Assembly: GCA_963930775.1 (NCBI GenBank)
Contig: OZ005704.1
Location: 4,030,001 to 4,094,000, forward strand
DNA: 64,000 bases
From: Cliona cf. orientalis
Taxonomy: Eukaryota; Porifera; Demospongiae; Clionaida; Clionaidae
Reading direction: 5' to 3'
Part shown: piece by piece, positions 35,003 through 46,427 of the stretch
Numbering within the stretch: the first letter of the stretch is position 1
How the letters are laid out: each line of letters opens with the position of its first letter
Made by a program: the position numbers and the translations under genes
Notes under the pieces: model-generated
The model's input: the letters and a program-made list of their open reading frames with translations, nothing else
What the model was told of the DNA's origin: nothing
Databases searched by the model: none

Positions 35003-35976
35003 ATGTCGTCAAGAAGAGCTCGTACGGGACCCACGGCTGATACCGAAAGCAGGCAACCCGATCAACCTACACCTCCTCCAGAGATCCCCCAGAGAGAGGA
35101 AGCGAGTGAGGAGACGCCTCGTACCGCCTCGGAGGCGGATGTTTCTGGAGCTAACGCTGACAGGGGCAGTAATGCAGAGGTTGGGGCATCGATCGATTCA
35201 GGAGCTATGCGTTCGGCGGTCCTAGAGGCTCTCTTGGACCCCACAGTGGTGCGGCAGCTGGCCGCGGCCGTCTCCAACTCCTCCACGTCTTCCGCATCAA
35301 CTTCAGCTTCAACTCATGAGGGTAAGACTGAATAATAGTTAAAGGGTTAGCTTTATCTGGGCAGGACGTGTTATCAGTTTATGGCGCGAGCCATTGGTAT
35401 TTTCCCTCCGTTCTCTATTATCCTGCAGGGGCGTCCCTGCTAGGTGAGATGCCGTCAGCAGGGGAGTTGGCGTCCTTGGGCCTCGCAGCTCTGAATGCTG
35501 GAGAGGATCCTTTGGCGTCGTCTGCGGCTGGCGAGATTCGCCCTATTCCCATCCCCACATCCTCCGGAACCCCTGCTCTGTCAGGGGAGTCGTCAGCATC
35601 TTCCAGTGGCAGCGTGTCGGGCCAGGGTTTCTCGTTCGGCAATATATTCCCACTAATTCTGGCGAAGGTGGTCAACAAGATTCAGAAGTGGGAATTTATA
35701 TATATATCTGAGTTTCTCCCCGATAATTTGAAATTGGCTCGCCGCTTAGCCGAATCTCGTGGGACTTCTTCATGTGCCACCCTCAAATCTCCGAAGAAGC
35801 GGGAGCTATCAGAGGATTGGAAAGGGCTTGTTGCCTGGTCTGTTTGTTTCAACAAGTTTGCAGCCATCGTAGCCAAGAAGCATCCTGAGAAAGGCCAAGA
35901 GTTGCTGGCCTACCACTTTACCATTCTAGTGGAAGCTTTGCGGTTTGGATGCAAGGGTTGGATGAGCTATGATTGA
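35003..35976 (+). CDS. DIRS-like gag protein, two exons with in-frame junction (interrupted by stop)
   Basis: The start ATG at 35003 begins MSSRRARTGPTADTESRQPD, a disordered Pro/Glu-rich head. A 107-bp segment (35322-35428) with GAGG|GTAAGA and CCTGCAG|GGG ends breaks the frame with a stop codon; removing it joins ...STHEG to ASLLGEMPSAGELASL without phase change, so it looks like a spliceosomal intron. The second exon has FGNIFPLILAKVVNKIQKWE and WKGLVAWSVCFNKFAAIVA, typical of DIRS gag. A TGA stop at 35974 falls where a sense codon is expected (SYD-stop-MFREHVEKEP). Confidence 0.7.
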
Positions 35977-36405
35977 ATGTTCAGGGAACATGTGGAGAAG
36001 GAGCCCAGCTCTAACTGGTCGCTGCTTCGCTCTATGTTTTGCTCTCTCTCGTTTCTCAGCCAGTGAGTGGAGGCTTCGACCTTCCCGAAGTGCATGGGCT
36101 CAGATCACTCCAAGACAGAATGTGCTCTTTCAGCATTGGAGCCTCAGCAGGAACCATTCCGCAGCCGGCCGGCAGAGAGTGTACGGCAATCGGGTCCAGC
36201 TAAAAAGCGATTTCGCCGAGAGGGCACTCCCCAGTCTGGGGGACAATGTTCAGGCTCTGCCAAGTCGGTGTGTTTCTCCTACAATGAAGGGCAGTGTTTT
36301 CGACACCCAAAGCCTTGCGATAGGGAGCACAAATGTATAAGGTGTGGAGGGGATCACAAGATGATCGACTGCAAGGCCACATATGTGCAGATTTCCCAAC
36401 ACTAG
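35977..36405 (+). pseudogene. DIRS-like gag C-terminus with Cys/His knuckles
   Basis: Reading continues in frame after the TGA at 35974 and meets a second TGA at 36064. The zinc-knuckle region is clear: KCMGSDHSKTECAL, then CFSYNEGQCFRHPKPC and CIRCGGDHKMIDC. These motifs bind nucleic acid in retrotransposon gag proteins. Two in-frame stops mark decay. Confidence 0.7.
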
Positions 36406-36609
36406 TTGGCTTGTCTGAATGGAACTAATAGGGCTAGCTATTCATGCATAATATTTATTTATTGTGTCATGTTTATAGCTTTAATTATATATTGAACATT
36501 AGGTGCAATACTATCTCTGTTAACATATGATTGTTTAGCAGAGGGCGTGCATGTGTGCTAAGCTGGCTATAAAGTCATTCTCCATTCTTGATTTCTTATC
36601 TTTATGCAG
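36406..36609 (+). other. AT-rich intron-like segment between gag and pol
   Basis: This segment is much more AT-rich than the coding parts and ends in TCTTTATGCAG, a good acceptor. A GT at 36384 (TAT|GTGCAG) is a candidate donor but does not give a clean phase. Confidence 0.45.
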
Positions 36610-37822
36610 TTGGGAACATAACGTTCGGTCGTTACTGCTACACGGATGATTTATTGTCCCTGGGGGCGACGGTGTCGTATGTGGTAAATCTGCCAGATGA
36701 GTGCAGATGCATTGTGTCCCCCTTGAAGCCTGCCATATGGGAGGTACTTCTTACTGAGCACCCCGATAGACGGTTTGTGGACTATTTGCTGCAGGGTCTT
36801 CACGAGGGCTTTCGTATTGGATGCTGTGCATCTCAGCAAAACTTGCAGTCAGTATCGACTAATATGTCGTTGGCTATGCTCCACCCAGAAGTGATCCAAA
36901 AGAATCTTCAGGAGGAGGTGGAGAGTAAGCGAGTGATGGAAATACCTCTTTCGATGTCTGGGGAGATTCATATTTCTAGATTTGGGGCTATCCCCAAGAA
37001 GCATCAGCCAGGAAGGTAGCGGCTAATCATTGATCTGTCCTTACCTTTGGGGAAGAGTGTCAATGACTACATCAATCCACTACTATGTTCTCTCTCATAT
37101 GCATCGGTAGAGGATGCAGCGGCCTTCGTCCTGAGGGCTGGCCAGGGAGCACTCTAGCGAAATTGGATATTAAGTCTGCTTACAGAAATATCCCAGTTCA
37201 TCCGGGAGATCGGCATCTGCTGGGTATGCGGTGGCAGGATAGGTTGTTTGTAGATGCTTGCCTTCCTTTTGGGCTGCGCTCATCTCCCAAAATTTTCAGT
37301 GCCACCGCTGATGCCCTGGAGTGGGTAATCGCTAATGAGAGCAGAGATTTTGGGGAGTTTGTTCTTCATTATCTTGATGATTTCTTTTTTGGTGGCAGCC
37401 CAGGCTCAGACACCTGCAGGAGGAGCCTAGATCTGGCGCTGCATATTTGTGAGCGGCTCGGTTTTCTGGTCATGTCGGAGAAGGTCTTTGGTCCCAGTAC
37501 TCAAATGGAATTTCTGGGCTTTGTCTTAGACACGGCAGCAATGGAAATTAGGTTGCCAAAAGAGAAGCTGCATCACCTCAAGTCACTCGTTTGGGTCTGG
37601 ATCCCGAGGAAATCATGCTATAAGCGGGAGCTCTTATCACTGATTGGAAGCTTACGGCATGCGAGTGCTGTGGTCAGACCTGGTCGCGTGTTTCTCCGGA
37701 GGGTGATTGACCTATCAAAGCGTCAGATGCACTTGGATGCCCCGATGAGGTTGAATAATGATTTTAGAGCTGACCTGCGTTGGTGGGCAACCTTTGCGGA
37801 AGGATGGAATGGTCTGCCGTGA
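36610..37822 (+). pseudogene. DIRS-like reverse transcriptase (one stop, one frameshift)
   Basis: The N-terminal part (36610-37019) ends at a TAG at 37017 inside IPKKHQPGR-stop-RLIIDLS, where a Trp codon is usual. A one-base deletion near 37157 then shifts the frame. The catalytic domain follows: AKLDIKSAYRNIPVHPGDRH, LPFGLRSSPKIFSA, the active-site HYLDDFFFGG and EFLGFVLDTAAMEIRLPKEK. These are the palm motifs of DIRS/Ngaro-type enzymes. The protein cannot be made from this copy. Confidence 0.8.
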
Positions 37823-38336
37823 ACCTGTGGATGCTTGGCTGACTTCGGATGCTTCTGGATCATGGGGCTGTGGAGCCTACTTCCGCCGGTGTTGGTTCAG
37901 TTTCTCTTGGATAGCCTGTCCATTATGGGGAGATGTTCCAATTTCAGTAAAGGAGCTGTTGCCTATTGTCGTATCGTGCGCATTGTGGGGCCAGCAAATG
38001 AGTAGTCTGCATTTTGCATGTGATAATGCCGCTGTGGTTGCAATGATCAACAGACATACAAGTCGGCACCCAGTGGCCACACATTTACTGAGGTGCTTAT
38101 TCTTCATCTGCACAAGGTATACTGTCAGCTTGACAGCAGAGAATCTGCCTGGTCACCTAAATGGAGCTGCTGATGCGTTGTCGAGGGGCTCCATACCAGC
38201 TTTCCGGCGGGCAGTACCTTATACGGAAACATCTCCATACTCCATTCCTCCAGAGCTGTTGGATGTTTTGGTACATCATCGGCCAAACTGGCTATCTGCA
38301 GAATGGTCAGAAGCATTTCAGGCCTGTCTCTCTTGA
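37800..38336 (+). pseudogene. DIRS-like RNase H domain
   Basis: In a new frame relative to the reverse transcriptase (shift near 37815). Motifs: LTSDASGSWGCGAYF (first catalytic Asp), SVKELLPIVVSCALWG (Glu), FACDNAAVVAMINRH (Asp) and NGAADALSRG (last Asp). All four acidic positions remain. The fragment ends at a stop at 38334. Confidence 0.8.
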
Positions 38337-38481
38337 GAATTGGAATCAGACTCTATGAATTCTTAGATTGTTTCTGTTATTTAAGCATGCATAATAATAT
38401 TATGATGTTCAATTGTTTACCTATCAGTCTGCTGATTAGTTTTGATATGAATAAAAAGTGATGTTGATCCATTGTTTCCAG
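38337..38481 (+). other. AT-rich intron-like segment before the recombinase
   Basis: 145 bp, AT-rich, ending in CATTGTTTCCAG|AGTGG. It separates RNase H from the recombinase reading frame. The donor is not certain. Confidence 0.45.
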
Positions 38482-39443
38482 AGTGGTTGAAGTCACAAAC
38501 AGTGGCAGATGAATTCTTCGCCAAAGAATTGGCTTGGTCAACGGTGAAAACATACTCATCCGGAGTGAAGAGGTACTATGTGAGAGTAGGGAGAGCTCCT
38601 CTCCCTACGTCGGAGGACTTAATCTCGGGATTCGTGGCTTCTCTGGCAAAGGAAAAATTGTGTTATGCGTCAATTCGTACCTACCTCTCAGCTGTCAGAT
38701 ACCACCAGGTTGCTTGCGGCCATGGTGATCCTGGTATTCCACAGTTGTCATGGCTGGAGTACGTTTTGAAGGGAATATGGAAGGATGAGGCCTACCGCCA
38801 GGCTGGCAGGCGAGCTAGACAACCTTTGACCCCACTCATTCTGAAGTGGGTATTTGAAGTATGGAAGTCACTTCCGGTGGTCAGGGATGCGAAGATGTTG
38901 TGGACGGCGACCTGCTTAGCCTTCTTCGGATTTTTGAGAGTGGGAGAGTTTAGCTGTCCTATAGTTAACTCGTTCGATGGGAATATCCATCTCTCCCCTG
39001 CAGATATCTCAGTGGATTGCTCGTCAGCCCCCTCTATTCTTTTTGTTTGGTTGAAGCAATCCAAGACAGACCAACTTCGCCAGGGAGTAACAATATAGTG
39101 CTTGGAAAATCTGAGCAATTTCCGCTATGCCCTCTCTCAGCCGTTCTAAGTTATCTGGTAGTTAGGGGAAGTTCTACTCTACTGGGCCCGGAAGAATGGA
39201 TTGTTTTTGATGCGGGAGATTTTTGTTACAGCAGTGAGAAAGGTGTTGGAAACAGCAGGTGTGGATGCTTCGGACTTCAATGGACATAGCTTTAGGATTG
39301 GTGCAGCAACAACGGCCGCATCAAGAGGTATGGAAGACAGCATGGTCAAGACCTTAGGTCGTTGGGAAAGTGATGCTTACCAACGGTATGTTAAAATTCC
39401 AAGACAGGAGTTGGCATACTATACTAAAATTTTGGCAAGTTAG
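38482..39443 (+). pseudogene. DIRS-like tyrosine recombinase (frameshifted)
   Basis: The first frame (to 39098) has the SAM-like DNA-binding region, WSTVKTYSSGVKRYYVRV and YASIRTYLSAVRYHQ, and the first catalytic Arg in FFGFLRVGEF. After frameshifts near 39097 and 39190-39230 the last frame (39201-39443) gives GHSFRIGAATTAAS (His-x-x-Arg) and LGRWESDAYQRYV with the probable nucleophile Tyr. It would circularise and integrate the cDNA. It is distinct from the Crypton enzyme at 19.1 kb. Confidence 0.8.
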
Positions 39444-40008
39444 ACCCAGATTAGTATGTGAGTAAGCAGTTGGCCCTTGGGTAATCTTTATGTATGTGTA
39501 TTAATTACGAAAAAACAATTGTTGTTATTGCATCATTATGGCTTGGGGGATTGTTGCCTGGATGGTAGGGTAAGTGGCGGCACTTCCCCGTGGAAATATG
39601 GCCCCCAAGCCTTCGGTGGAAGGAGGCAGCCCCCCTTGTCTGCTATAGGAAAATTGACCTGGACTGCTGGAAGTCTGTCTTGCCGGCAGAACGGGGAGCT
39701 CAGGCCAGCCAGCACAGCATGCTCCTGGGCTTCCTGCAAACATTCACTCCGGCAGTCAAGGCCGGCGGTTGCAGAAGAGCCAATCCTTGGGGAGGGGTAG
39801 AAAAGCATAATTAATACATGTTAATGTTACTAGTATAAAGATGGCTGCTAAAGGCAATTACAATGGGCATAGTTTAATTAAATGGGGGTGACTTTAAAAT
39901 TTTGTTTACATTATTTTTACAACACCACCGTTCAAAAGTTTCCTAAATCCGCCTTTGCTTTGTATCTGTGTGAATTGTCAATTAATTTCAGCTGTCGTAA
40001 TTTTACAG
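39444..40008. other. DIRS-like 3' untranslated region and end of the 32-kb POMT2 intron
   Basis: 39530-39800 is GC-rich and belongs to the retrotransposon tail. Both strands show overlapping ORFs without domains. From about 39810 the sequence is AT-rich intron leading to the acceptor TAATTTTACAG at 40008. Confidence 0.5.
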
Positions 40009-40121
40009 TTGTTGGATATGGCTCTGTAATTACCTTAAAGAACTGTCGTGGTGGTGGGGGACTACTTCATTCTCACCAGCACCTCTACCCTGAAGAATAT
40101 GGCGAGTACCAGCAACAGCAG
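40009..40121 (+). CDS. POMT2: POMT2 exon: first MIR repeat
   Basis: The exon starts after TTTTACAG and ends at CAGCAG|GTGAGC. The leading TT completes the codon begun at 7924 (T|TT). It encodes VGYGSVITLKN, then LLHSHQHLYPEEYGEYQQQQ, the start of the MIR domain of O-mannosyltransferases; the 'YGSVITLKN ... LHSH.HLYP' pattern is strongly POMT2-like. MIR repeats form a luminal beta-trefoil thought to help bind substrates. The longer ORF 39882-40289 around it is just intron read-through. Confidence 0.92.
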
Positions 40122-40669
40122 GTGAGCAACAGACATAATTTAACTGGATGCTGGTTAAACTCGCAATCATTCTTGAATATCAAAGCAGCTACATGTACTG
40201 ATTGGTGGGCCTTAGGATTGTGTGAGATAAATTGGTGGTGTCAATCTTGTTTATGCTGTATACGTCAATTTGGTGCCACTAAGCATTAGTTAAAGATTAC
40301 ATGGGCAACTCCAATTCGAACTGAAAAAAGTTCACCCCCCCCCCCCCCCCCCCCACTATAACATTTTTAAGAGTCAGTTGACTAAGTATTATTGTGATGG
40401 CTTGGATGTACATAACACTGTACAGCCGGGAATATATTGAATTCGGCAATTAAGCCCAAAATTGCAATTGCAGGAATATTAGCAGACTTAAATTTGGCAG
40501 TTCGGTACGGAATTACCATATGTATACTGTAGTTAATTGAATACAACGTATGATCTAATCTAACGTAAGAAATTAGCATTTACTAGTTCTCATAACGTGT
40601 ATATATGGAGCGATTAACGACCTTTACCAGAAAAACGCACATTTTTTCAAAATTTTCCATATGTAGTGT
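40122..40669. other. POMT2 intron: poly-C run and MITE D, copy 2 (truncated)
   Basis: A C run of about 18 lies at 40336-40354. MITE D sequence starts near 40526 (GTAGTTAATTGAATACAAC) and runs to about 40669, where family R begins. Confidence 0.6.
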
Positions 40670-42900
40670 CATAGAGTCGGTAGACTCTATAAGTAGGGAT
40701 GGCCCGGATATGCCATATATGTAATACATTGCAAATATCCAACTATTTTAAAATAGGTAATTTTGTGAAATTTCTAAGTGTGAAAATCAGAATCTCCAGC
40801 AAATTATCTAACAAGACCAAGATCATTCATCAAATCAATTGTATATGCCAGAACCAGATGTTCAAAAAAATGGCCATTTCTCAATCTTTCTTTTTCATTA
40901 TCAGGGCTAGCTCAAGACTGCCTTAATCGCTCATCTTAGTTTGAGTATAAATCCACTCCATTTTGTAGCGCGCAGTGCAGTGGTACGCAAGTTTGGCATT
41001 ATCTCGACAGTTACGTAATAGTGGGTGTGTACGGCGCATTGATAATTGGGTGTGTCTGATACGCCATTTTGTGATATAATGCGCATGCTCGGATTGTATT
41101 GCCATGGTGAAGTCATGTGACAGCACGGCGCATTGATAATTGGGTGTGTCTGATACGCCATTTTGTGATATAATGCGCATGCTCGAATTGTATTGCCATG
41201 GTGAAGTCATGTGACAGTGCCCCCCGCCCCAGGCGAGCTCGAGTGCTCGAGCCGAGGCGGAGGCGAGCTAGCTACTCGCTAGTGCGTGCAGCAGCGCACT
41301 GGATCGATCATGGATAAGAAGGCGCAAGGCTCTGGGAGCGGTAAGGCGCTAGGCATAGGCGAGCTACTTGCTAGCGCGTGCAGCGCTAACGCTCCGCTGG
41401 AATGATTATGGATATCATACGGCGAAGGCGCAAGGCTCGAGGAGTGGTAGAATTATGCTAAGTAGCTGCTGCTAGCAATAAAATTTAGAGCTTGATTTTC
41501 TCCCTAAACGGAAGAGTCTCATCACTACTTGGGCCGCCTAAAACAGCCTTCTTTATCAGCCTGCTTCATCACATAGGCATATGAACGCAAGTTAATGAGA
41601 GGTGTGGCTAGAAACTTCGGCACCTCCCATCGTCTACTTAATTACACTGGACAGAAGTTGTGAGCAATCCATGTACATGTAAGATGGCATTGATAAAATA
41701 CACTATGTGCAATAAAAAAAGAACAGGAACAAGTATAAAAACAATTGAATAAAATTAAAGGATGAAGTAGGGATGGCAGGGTCAAAAAGTACACAAACAA
41801 GATTTGTAAGGGATAATCACATCTACTATACATCCCTACGCTTGCTTTCAACTTGAGGGATGCAAAAATAACCAGTAATAATGCATGTGATTGAATCAAA
41901 CTGACCATCCAATCATCGTGAAAACTAGTAATAACCTGAATGTCTTTCACATAGCTAGTATTACTTCACTCGACAAATATGTTGACATAAATAGGTGCGT
42001 AATAATAAAGAAAAGTAAGCGTAGGGATGTTAGTAGATGTGATTATCCCTTATAAATCTTATTTGTGTACTTTTTGACCCTGCCATCCCTACTTCATCCT
42101 TCAATTTTATTAGATTAAGTACGGTATATGTGAGTAGGAAATTCTGTCGGATTTTAATTTGGTGGTTGTAAAAAGAACGCCAAACCGCCAAATTTTCAAT
42201 TCAATTTAAATTTTCAACTGTTTTTATACTCATTTCTGTTTTTTATTGCTGTTAGTATAATTCATCAATGCCATCTTATATGGTTAGCTCATTCCAACTC
42301 TCAATGGTTCAATGTAATTCAGTAGAGATGGGAGCGAGGTGACAGAGTTTGTGTGTGTGTGCAAAATTCATAGCCACGCCTGTTGTGTTCCTATGCTTGC
42401 TGACAAGAAGCTCCAAGTAGCGATTGCACTCTTTGGTTTGTTGGTTTTGTTGGTAGTGGCTACTATTTATTGACTATCATTTTCGCTGAGGTACTGAGTT
42501 GGCTGACTGCATAGGGAACGACCGCTCCTCAAACCTCCACATTCATGATCAATTCAGCACAGCACTAGCGCTGCGCTCGCTCACTTGCTAGCCTAGCCAC
42601 TAGCACCAGTTCTTGCTCAGAGTGCCTATTCTATTTGGCCTGTAGTGCTGCTAGTGCAGTCAGTAGATCCTTGGATGCCATGGTGCGCACCACTGATTAC
42701 AGTCACCTGATTTCACCATGACAACACATTCTGAGCATGCACATTATAAAAACAAAATTATGACAAAATGGCGTGTAATTGTTAATGTGCGTACACATCT
42801 GTGATTATGTAACAGCCAAGAGTACTCAAAATTAGTATAATTATGCTACTGCACTGCGTGCTACAAAATAGAGTGGGTTTATATACTCAAACTAAGATGA
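40670..42900. mobile_element. Foldback family R, most complete copy
   Basis: The left terminus TCATAGAGTCGGTAGACTCT (about 40671) leads through the outer arm, a middle part with GCCTAAAACAGCCTTC, and the left core arm (41729-41850). The right core arm (42010-42110) leads outward again through CTCTCAATGGTTCAATGTAA and TTCACCATGACAACACATTC to about 42900, where the copy is truncated. It therefore has inverted arms of roughly 1 kb. No transposase is seen. A MITE D fragment (TTAGATTAAGTACGGTA) interrupts the right arm at about 42112. Confidence 0.7.
41031..41218. repeat. 94-bp tandem duplication
   Basis: Two head-to-tail copies of a 94-bp unit starting ACGGCGCATTGATAATTGGG (41031 and 41125) differ by only a couple of bases. 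It lies in the outer arm of family R and appears recent. Confidence 0.9.
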
Positions 42901-43331
42901 GATCGGAAACCGACTTAAATATGTATAACTATAGAGCACTGTGGAGCACGTATCCCCCACGTGCTGCATCTCATCCTGTAATGCATCTATTGCAGTAGTG
43001 TGCATGTGCTCCTTGATAACCTTTACCTATACATTATGTGTATGTTGATAGGTGTGGCCAAAAAAATGCAGTATTTGCGACACTCATGGGCCTTACCAAA
43101 CGATTTGAAGCATTATGAAGGTAGTTTCAACGATTTCAACACATTCATTAATTATTGTGCTACAGACGCCTATGTCTCGAGATCTGGCAATTTTTGTGCT
43201 GACTATATAGCAGAAAACAATTTATTTACCCCTTACTGCACATGTGCACACGGGAGAACCCAGTACCTGTACGAAGTTCCCATCTAGCTAACTGTGTTTA
43301 TATCCCATTACATAGTTTTCTAGGACAATTA
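42901..43331. other. POMT2 intron with one unassigned ORF
   Basis: The ORF at 43000-43287 (+) includes YLRHSWALPNDLKHYEG, DAYVSRSGNFCADYIAEN and CTCAHGRTQYLYEVP. It reads like real protein but I recognise no family, and the region lacks clear splice sites. It could be a captured exon or chance. Confidence 0.3.
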
Positions 43332-43685
43332 CCGTATTCATTCGAATAGAAGCCACGTCTCAATTAGCAGCCACACATGGAGCTTTGCAAAGGAAATAGT
43401 AGCCACCCTCGAATAGTAGCCGCAATTAAATGGCGTGGGTACGATCGCAAGCCATGAACAATCTTTAGTTCGAGGCGGAAGACGTCCTTGGCTTGGTTCT
43501 CTACTCATTTATTGATAATTTATCTTGAATTTTCAAAATTCATACCTGGAAATCGAGTCTATTATGTTAATGCATGTCGTCAAGAGGTGTCACTCCAAGT
43601 TAATAAAAGCCACCCTCAATTCATAGCTGCAGTCCAGCAAGGCTGAAATTAATAGTAGCCGCGGCTAGTATTGGAATAAATACGA
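43332..43685. mobile_element. CCGTA-type MITE B, copy 2 (354 bp)
   Basis: Ends CCGTATTCATTCGAATAG and TTGGAATAAATACGA, flanked by TA. The interior holds AATAGTAGCCGC repeats as in copy 1 at 9036. Confidence 0.75.
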
Positions 43686-44545
43686 TATTCTTAATATCAT
43701 ACTGCTATGTGTGCGTGCGATATTAACCCCCTTATGCATAAGTGTACAGAGCAATATTAATTCCTTTAGGGTGTACTAGTACTGTATACTTGATACTGAG
43801 GTAACAGTTTAAATAGGAACACGTAATAAGAATAGGGAGGGAATAGGTGACCAAAGTTTTCCCCAGTCAAGAATGCAGCCACACTACAGACTTGGTTTAC
43901 ATAGGTACGGGAAGCATACGCACGCTAATTGACACCACACTGGATACAATTTAGCAATCATTCAATTGACACTTGCTACGTGCAAGAACTAGCTAGCTAG
44001 TTTGTACAGTGTACCACGCTTCTCCTGATTGAGAAATTAAAAGGATGCCACTATTGTTGACGCTGGACTATTATTATTATTACATAGTAGTATGGATAGA
44101 TAGCTATTCAAAACACGATCATAACTACGCCCACTTATACAGCTAAAGTATCAGCCTGAAGGCTGGCTGCTGTTGCTGTTGATTGGTATAACCATGCTTG
44201 AATAAGGCTGAAATCAATACTAGCTGTGGCTATCCTTCACATTGTGAAGATCCAGTGGGTAATTTACCTGGGTGCTCTATCACGTCTATAACTGCGACAC
44301 TGATACCTCTAATATCGGTCTGTTCCCCAGTCTAGGCCCCATATGAGGTGCTCCGCCCATGAGCCCTTGTTTACGAAGGTACTCACTAAATTTCTAGTGA
44401 GTTTTCTCATGTGAAAATCTCCCACTATATGATAGGTAGGTAAAGTACACTGTTTGAGATATTACAGTGCCTTCAGAATAACGTGGTCCATGCAAGCCAT
44501 GTCCACAATGGACCTGTGGTAAAGATGGTGACAAGTCAACCGTGA
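43686..44545. repeat. Inverted copy of 14290-14760 plus unassigned intron
   Basis: About 43700-44100 is the reverse complement of the central part of the foldback copy at 14290-14760 (shared CTAGCTAGTTTGTACAGTGT words). A partial third copy is at 57775-57955. The rest is unassigned. Confidence 0.55.
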
Positions 44546-45504
44546 AATATGAACTGTTAAGACCACTGGAAGTCCATATATATACAAGACATTTTAATAT
44601 CAACTTGTGGTTTGCTTGGTGCCTATGGATATACATTGCATGCACTTGGGGTCAAAAATAGTGCATATCTATGTTCTTCTAGTCCAAGAAACTTATTGTT
44701 TTATTTAAAATCTAGTACCGCTGAAAAGGAGAACTGAGCTTCGCATTGATACTAAGAATAAGACTAAGTATGCCAAGATGACCGATGTAGGGATGAACCA
44801 ACTTTCAGCCGTGTATGGCTGATGGTATCTTTAAATATGGAGCAAATTTGTAACACTCAAACCAGCGCTAGGGTACTTGGTCCACAAGTAGGTTAGTATC
44901 ACAGCAGTTGTCCCTCTGAATCCCGAATCTTCCAGGACCATTCAGCCACCACGACTAGGTTTGTCCTTTGTCCTTCGTGTCGGTAGATTCGATGTTCGAG
45001 CAGAGTGAGAACATTGCCATTGCAATGATGAGACTCCGCTGCTGTTGACCTGCATCCATGTGTGTGGTCTAACCAATAATAGGTTCAAAGTTCGTGCCAC
45101 TTCCATCTGTGCATAAGCACTGTACTAACTAGTGAGATGATATTTTCTTATAGCATGTGATCATGAGGTTACTGTAAATAGCTAATGCATATTAGCCATA
45201 TTATTATCTCATGAATGTGACATTAAACATATACTTGTAGCTTAAGTAGTTTCTTTGGTTGACAGTCTAGCTAACTACTACCAAAAAAAAATAATAAGAT
45301 ATTCAAAGTGCACTCGCCTCTCATTTCGCTCAAGGCTTGGTGGCCTACTGAGCAGGCCTCTCTAACCGCACAGCACTTCGAGCCATTTGTTTGAGAATGT
45401 GTATCAATGGCCACCCTTGTTTGTGCACACTGCACTGCAATCGTGAGCATTATAAACTTTAGCAGAGCTCATCCCTTATGCCCTCCTGGTAAAAACACAG
45501 ACTA

Positions 45505-45923
45505 CAGTGGCGTAGGCAGAAAAAGTTTTAGGGGGCTTCCATAGGGGAAGAAGTGGTATAAAATGAGTGCATGCGCTTGCACATGCACCTGTAAAAATTT
45601 TAATCGGTGTAGATGTTGATAAGTGACAATAGCTACTATTATGAACAAAACAATGTCATGTTTTTTTCATACAATGTTTTCCAGTGCAATACCTCTAGAA
45701 GCGGGAGCACTCACTTTCGTAAAAAAATACCCAAGCTTTTTCTATCTTCTCTCTGCCATTCTGGTCCATGAGTTGCAGGGTCAAAGTTCGCCCACTGAGT
45801 AGGCGGAGCATGCTGCTATCTAACGCACGCGCACTTGCACCATAGATATATGCTTGCACGGTTTGTCGGGGGGGGGGGGGGGGGCTTCCAGGCAACATGG
45901 AAGCCCCCCTGCCTACGCGCCTG
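45505..45923. mobile_element. TIR element N (419 bp, 5-bp TSD, hAT-like ends)
   Basis: Ends CAGTGGCGTAGGCAG and CTGCCTACGCGCCTG flanked by GACTA (45500-45504 and 45924-45928). CAGnGGCGTAGnC termini are frequent in hAT non-autonomous elements. A G run of 18 lies near the right end. Confidence 0.7.
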
Positions 45924-46183
45924 GACTATATTATAAGAAAGAGATCGTCTGAAGAATATTTTTTGTTGCATATTGTTTAACCAAACTAGCTAGGTTACAG
46001 CTACCAACTCCTTATCTTGAGTACTTTCTCCATGGTAGTTTAGCTCACTCGTCCTTTTCTCGATCTATAACGTTCATTTTAAAACAAAAAACGAGGCATC
46101 CTCAATGCCTATACCATAGTAGCAGTGTACAGCAGTAGTGTAGAGCGAGGTGCTTCAAGAAATGATCCTTCGAAAACAATATA

Positions 46184-46349
46184 CCATACTTAATCTAATA
46201 CAACGCATGGAATAAAATTTCAATTTTGAAAAATGCGCGTTTCTCTGGTAAAGGTCGTCAATCGCTCCATATATAAACATTATGAGAATATGTAAAATGC
46301 TAATTTCTTGCGTTAAATTGGATCATATGTTGTATTCGATTAACTACAG
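46184..46349. mobile_element. CCGTA-type MITE D, copy 3 (166 bp)
   Basis: Ends CCATACTTAATCTAATAC and GTATTCGATTAACTACAG flanked by TA. Opposite in orientation to the copies at 16484 and 58285. Confidence 0.75.
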
Positions 46350-46427
46350 TAAATTTATTCTCGCTTGTGTTTGGCATAGTACACGGATAGATGTATGAAG
46401 TATACAAGATTATTGTATGTACGTGTG

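Larger units (their letters stand above)
34641..39810 (+). mobile_element. DIRS-like (tyrosine-recombinase) retrotransposon, decayed
   Basis: The order gag-like, Cys/His knuckles, reverse transcriptase, RNase H, tyrosine recombinase on one strand is that of the DIRS/Ngaro order. The element is markedly more GC-rich than its surroundings. Boundaries are approximate: GC-rich untranslated sequence begins near 34641 and ends near 39810. I did not find split direct or inverted terminal repeats by eye. It sits in sense in the 32-kb POMT2 intron, ending about 200 bp before the next exon. Confidence 0.75.

Noticed and set aside
39882..40289. 135-residue ORF taken as a gene
   Set aside because: Only 40009-40121 is POMT2 coding. 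The rest is intron read-through on both sides of clear AG and GT boundaries.
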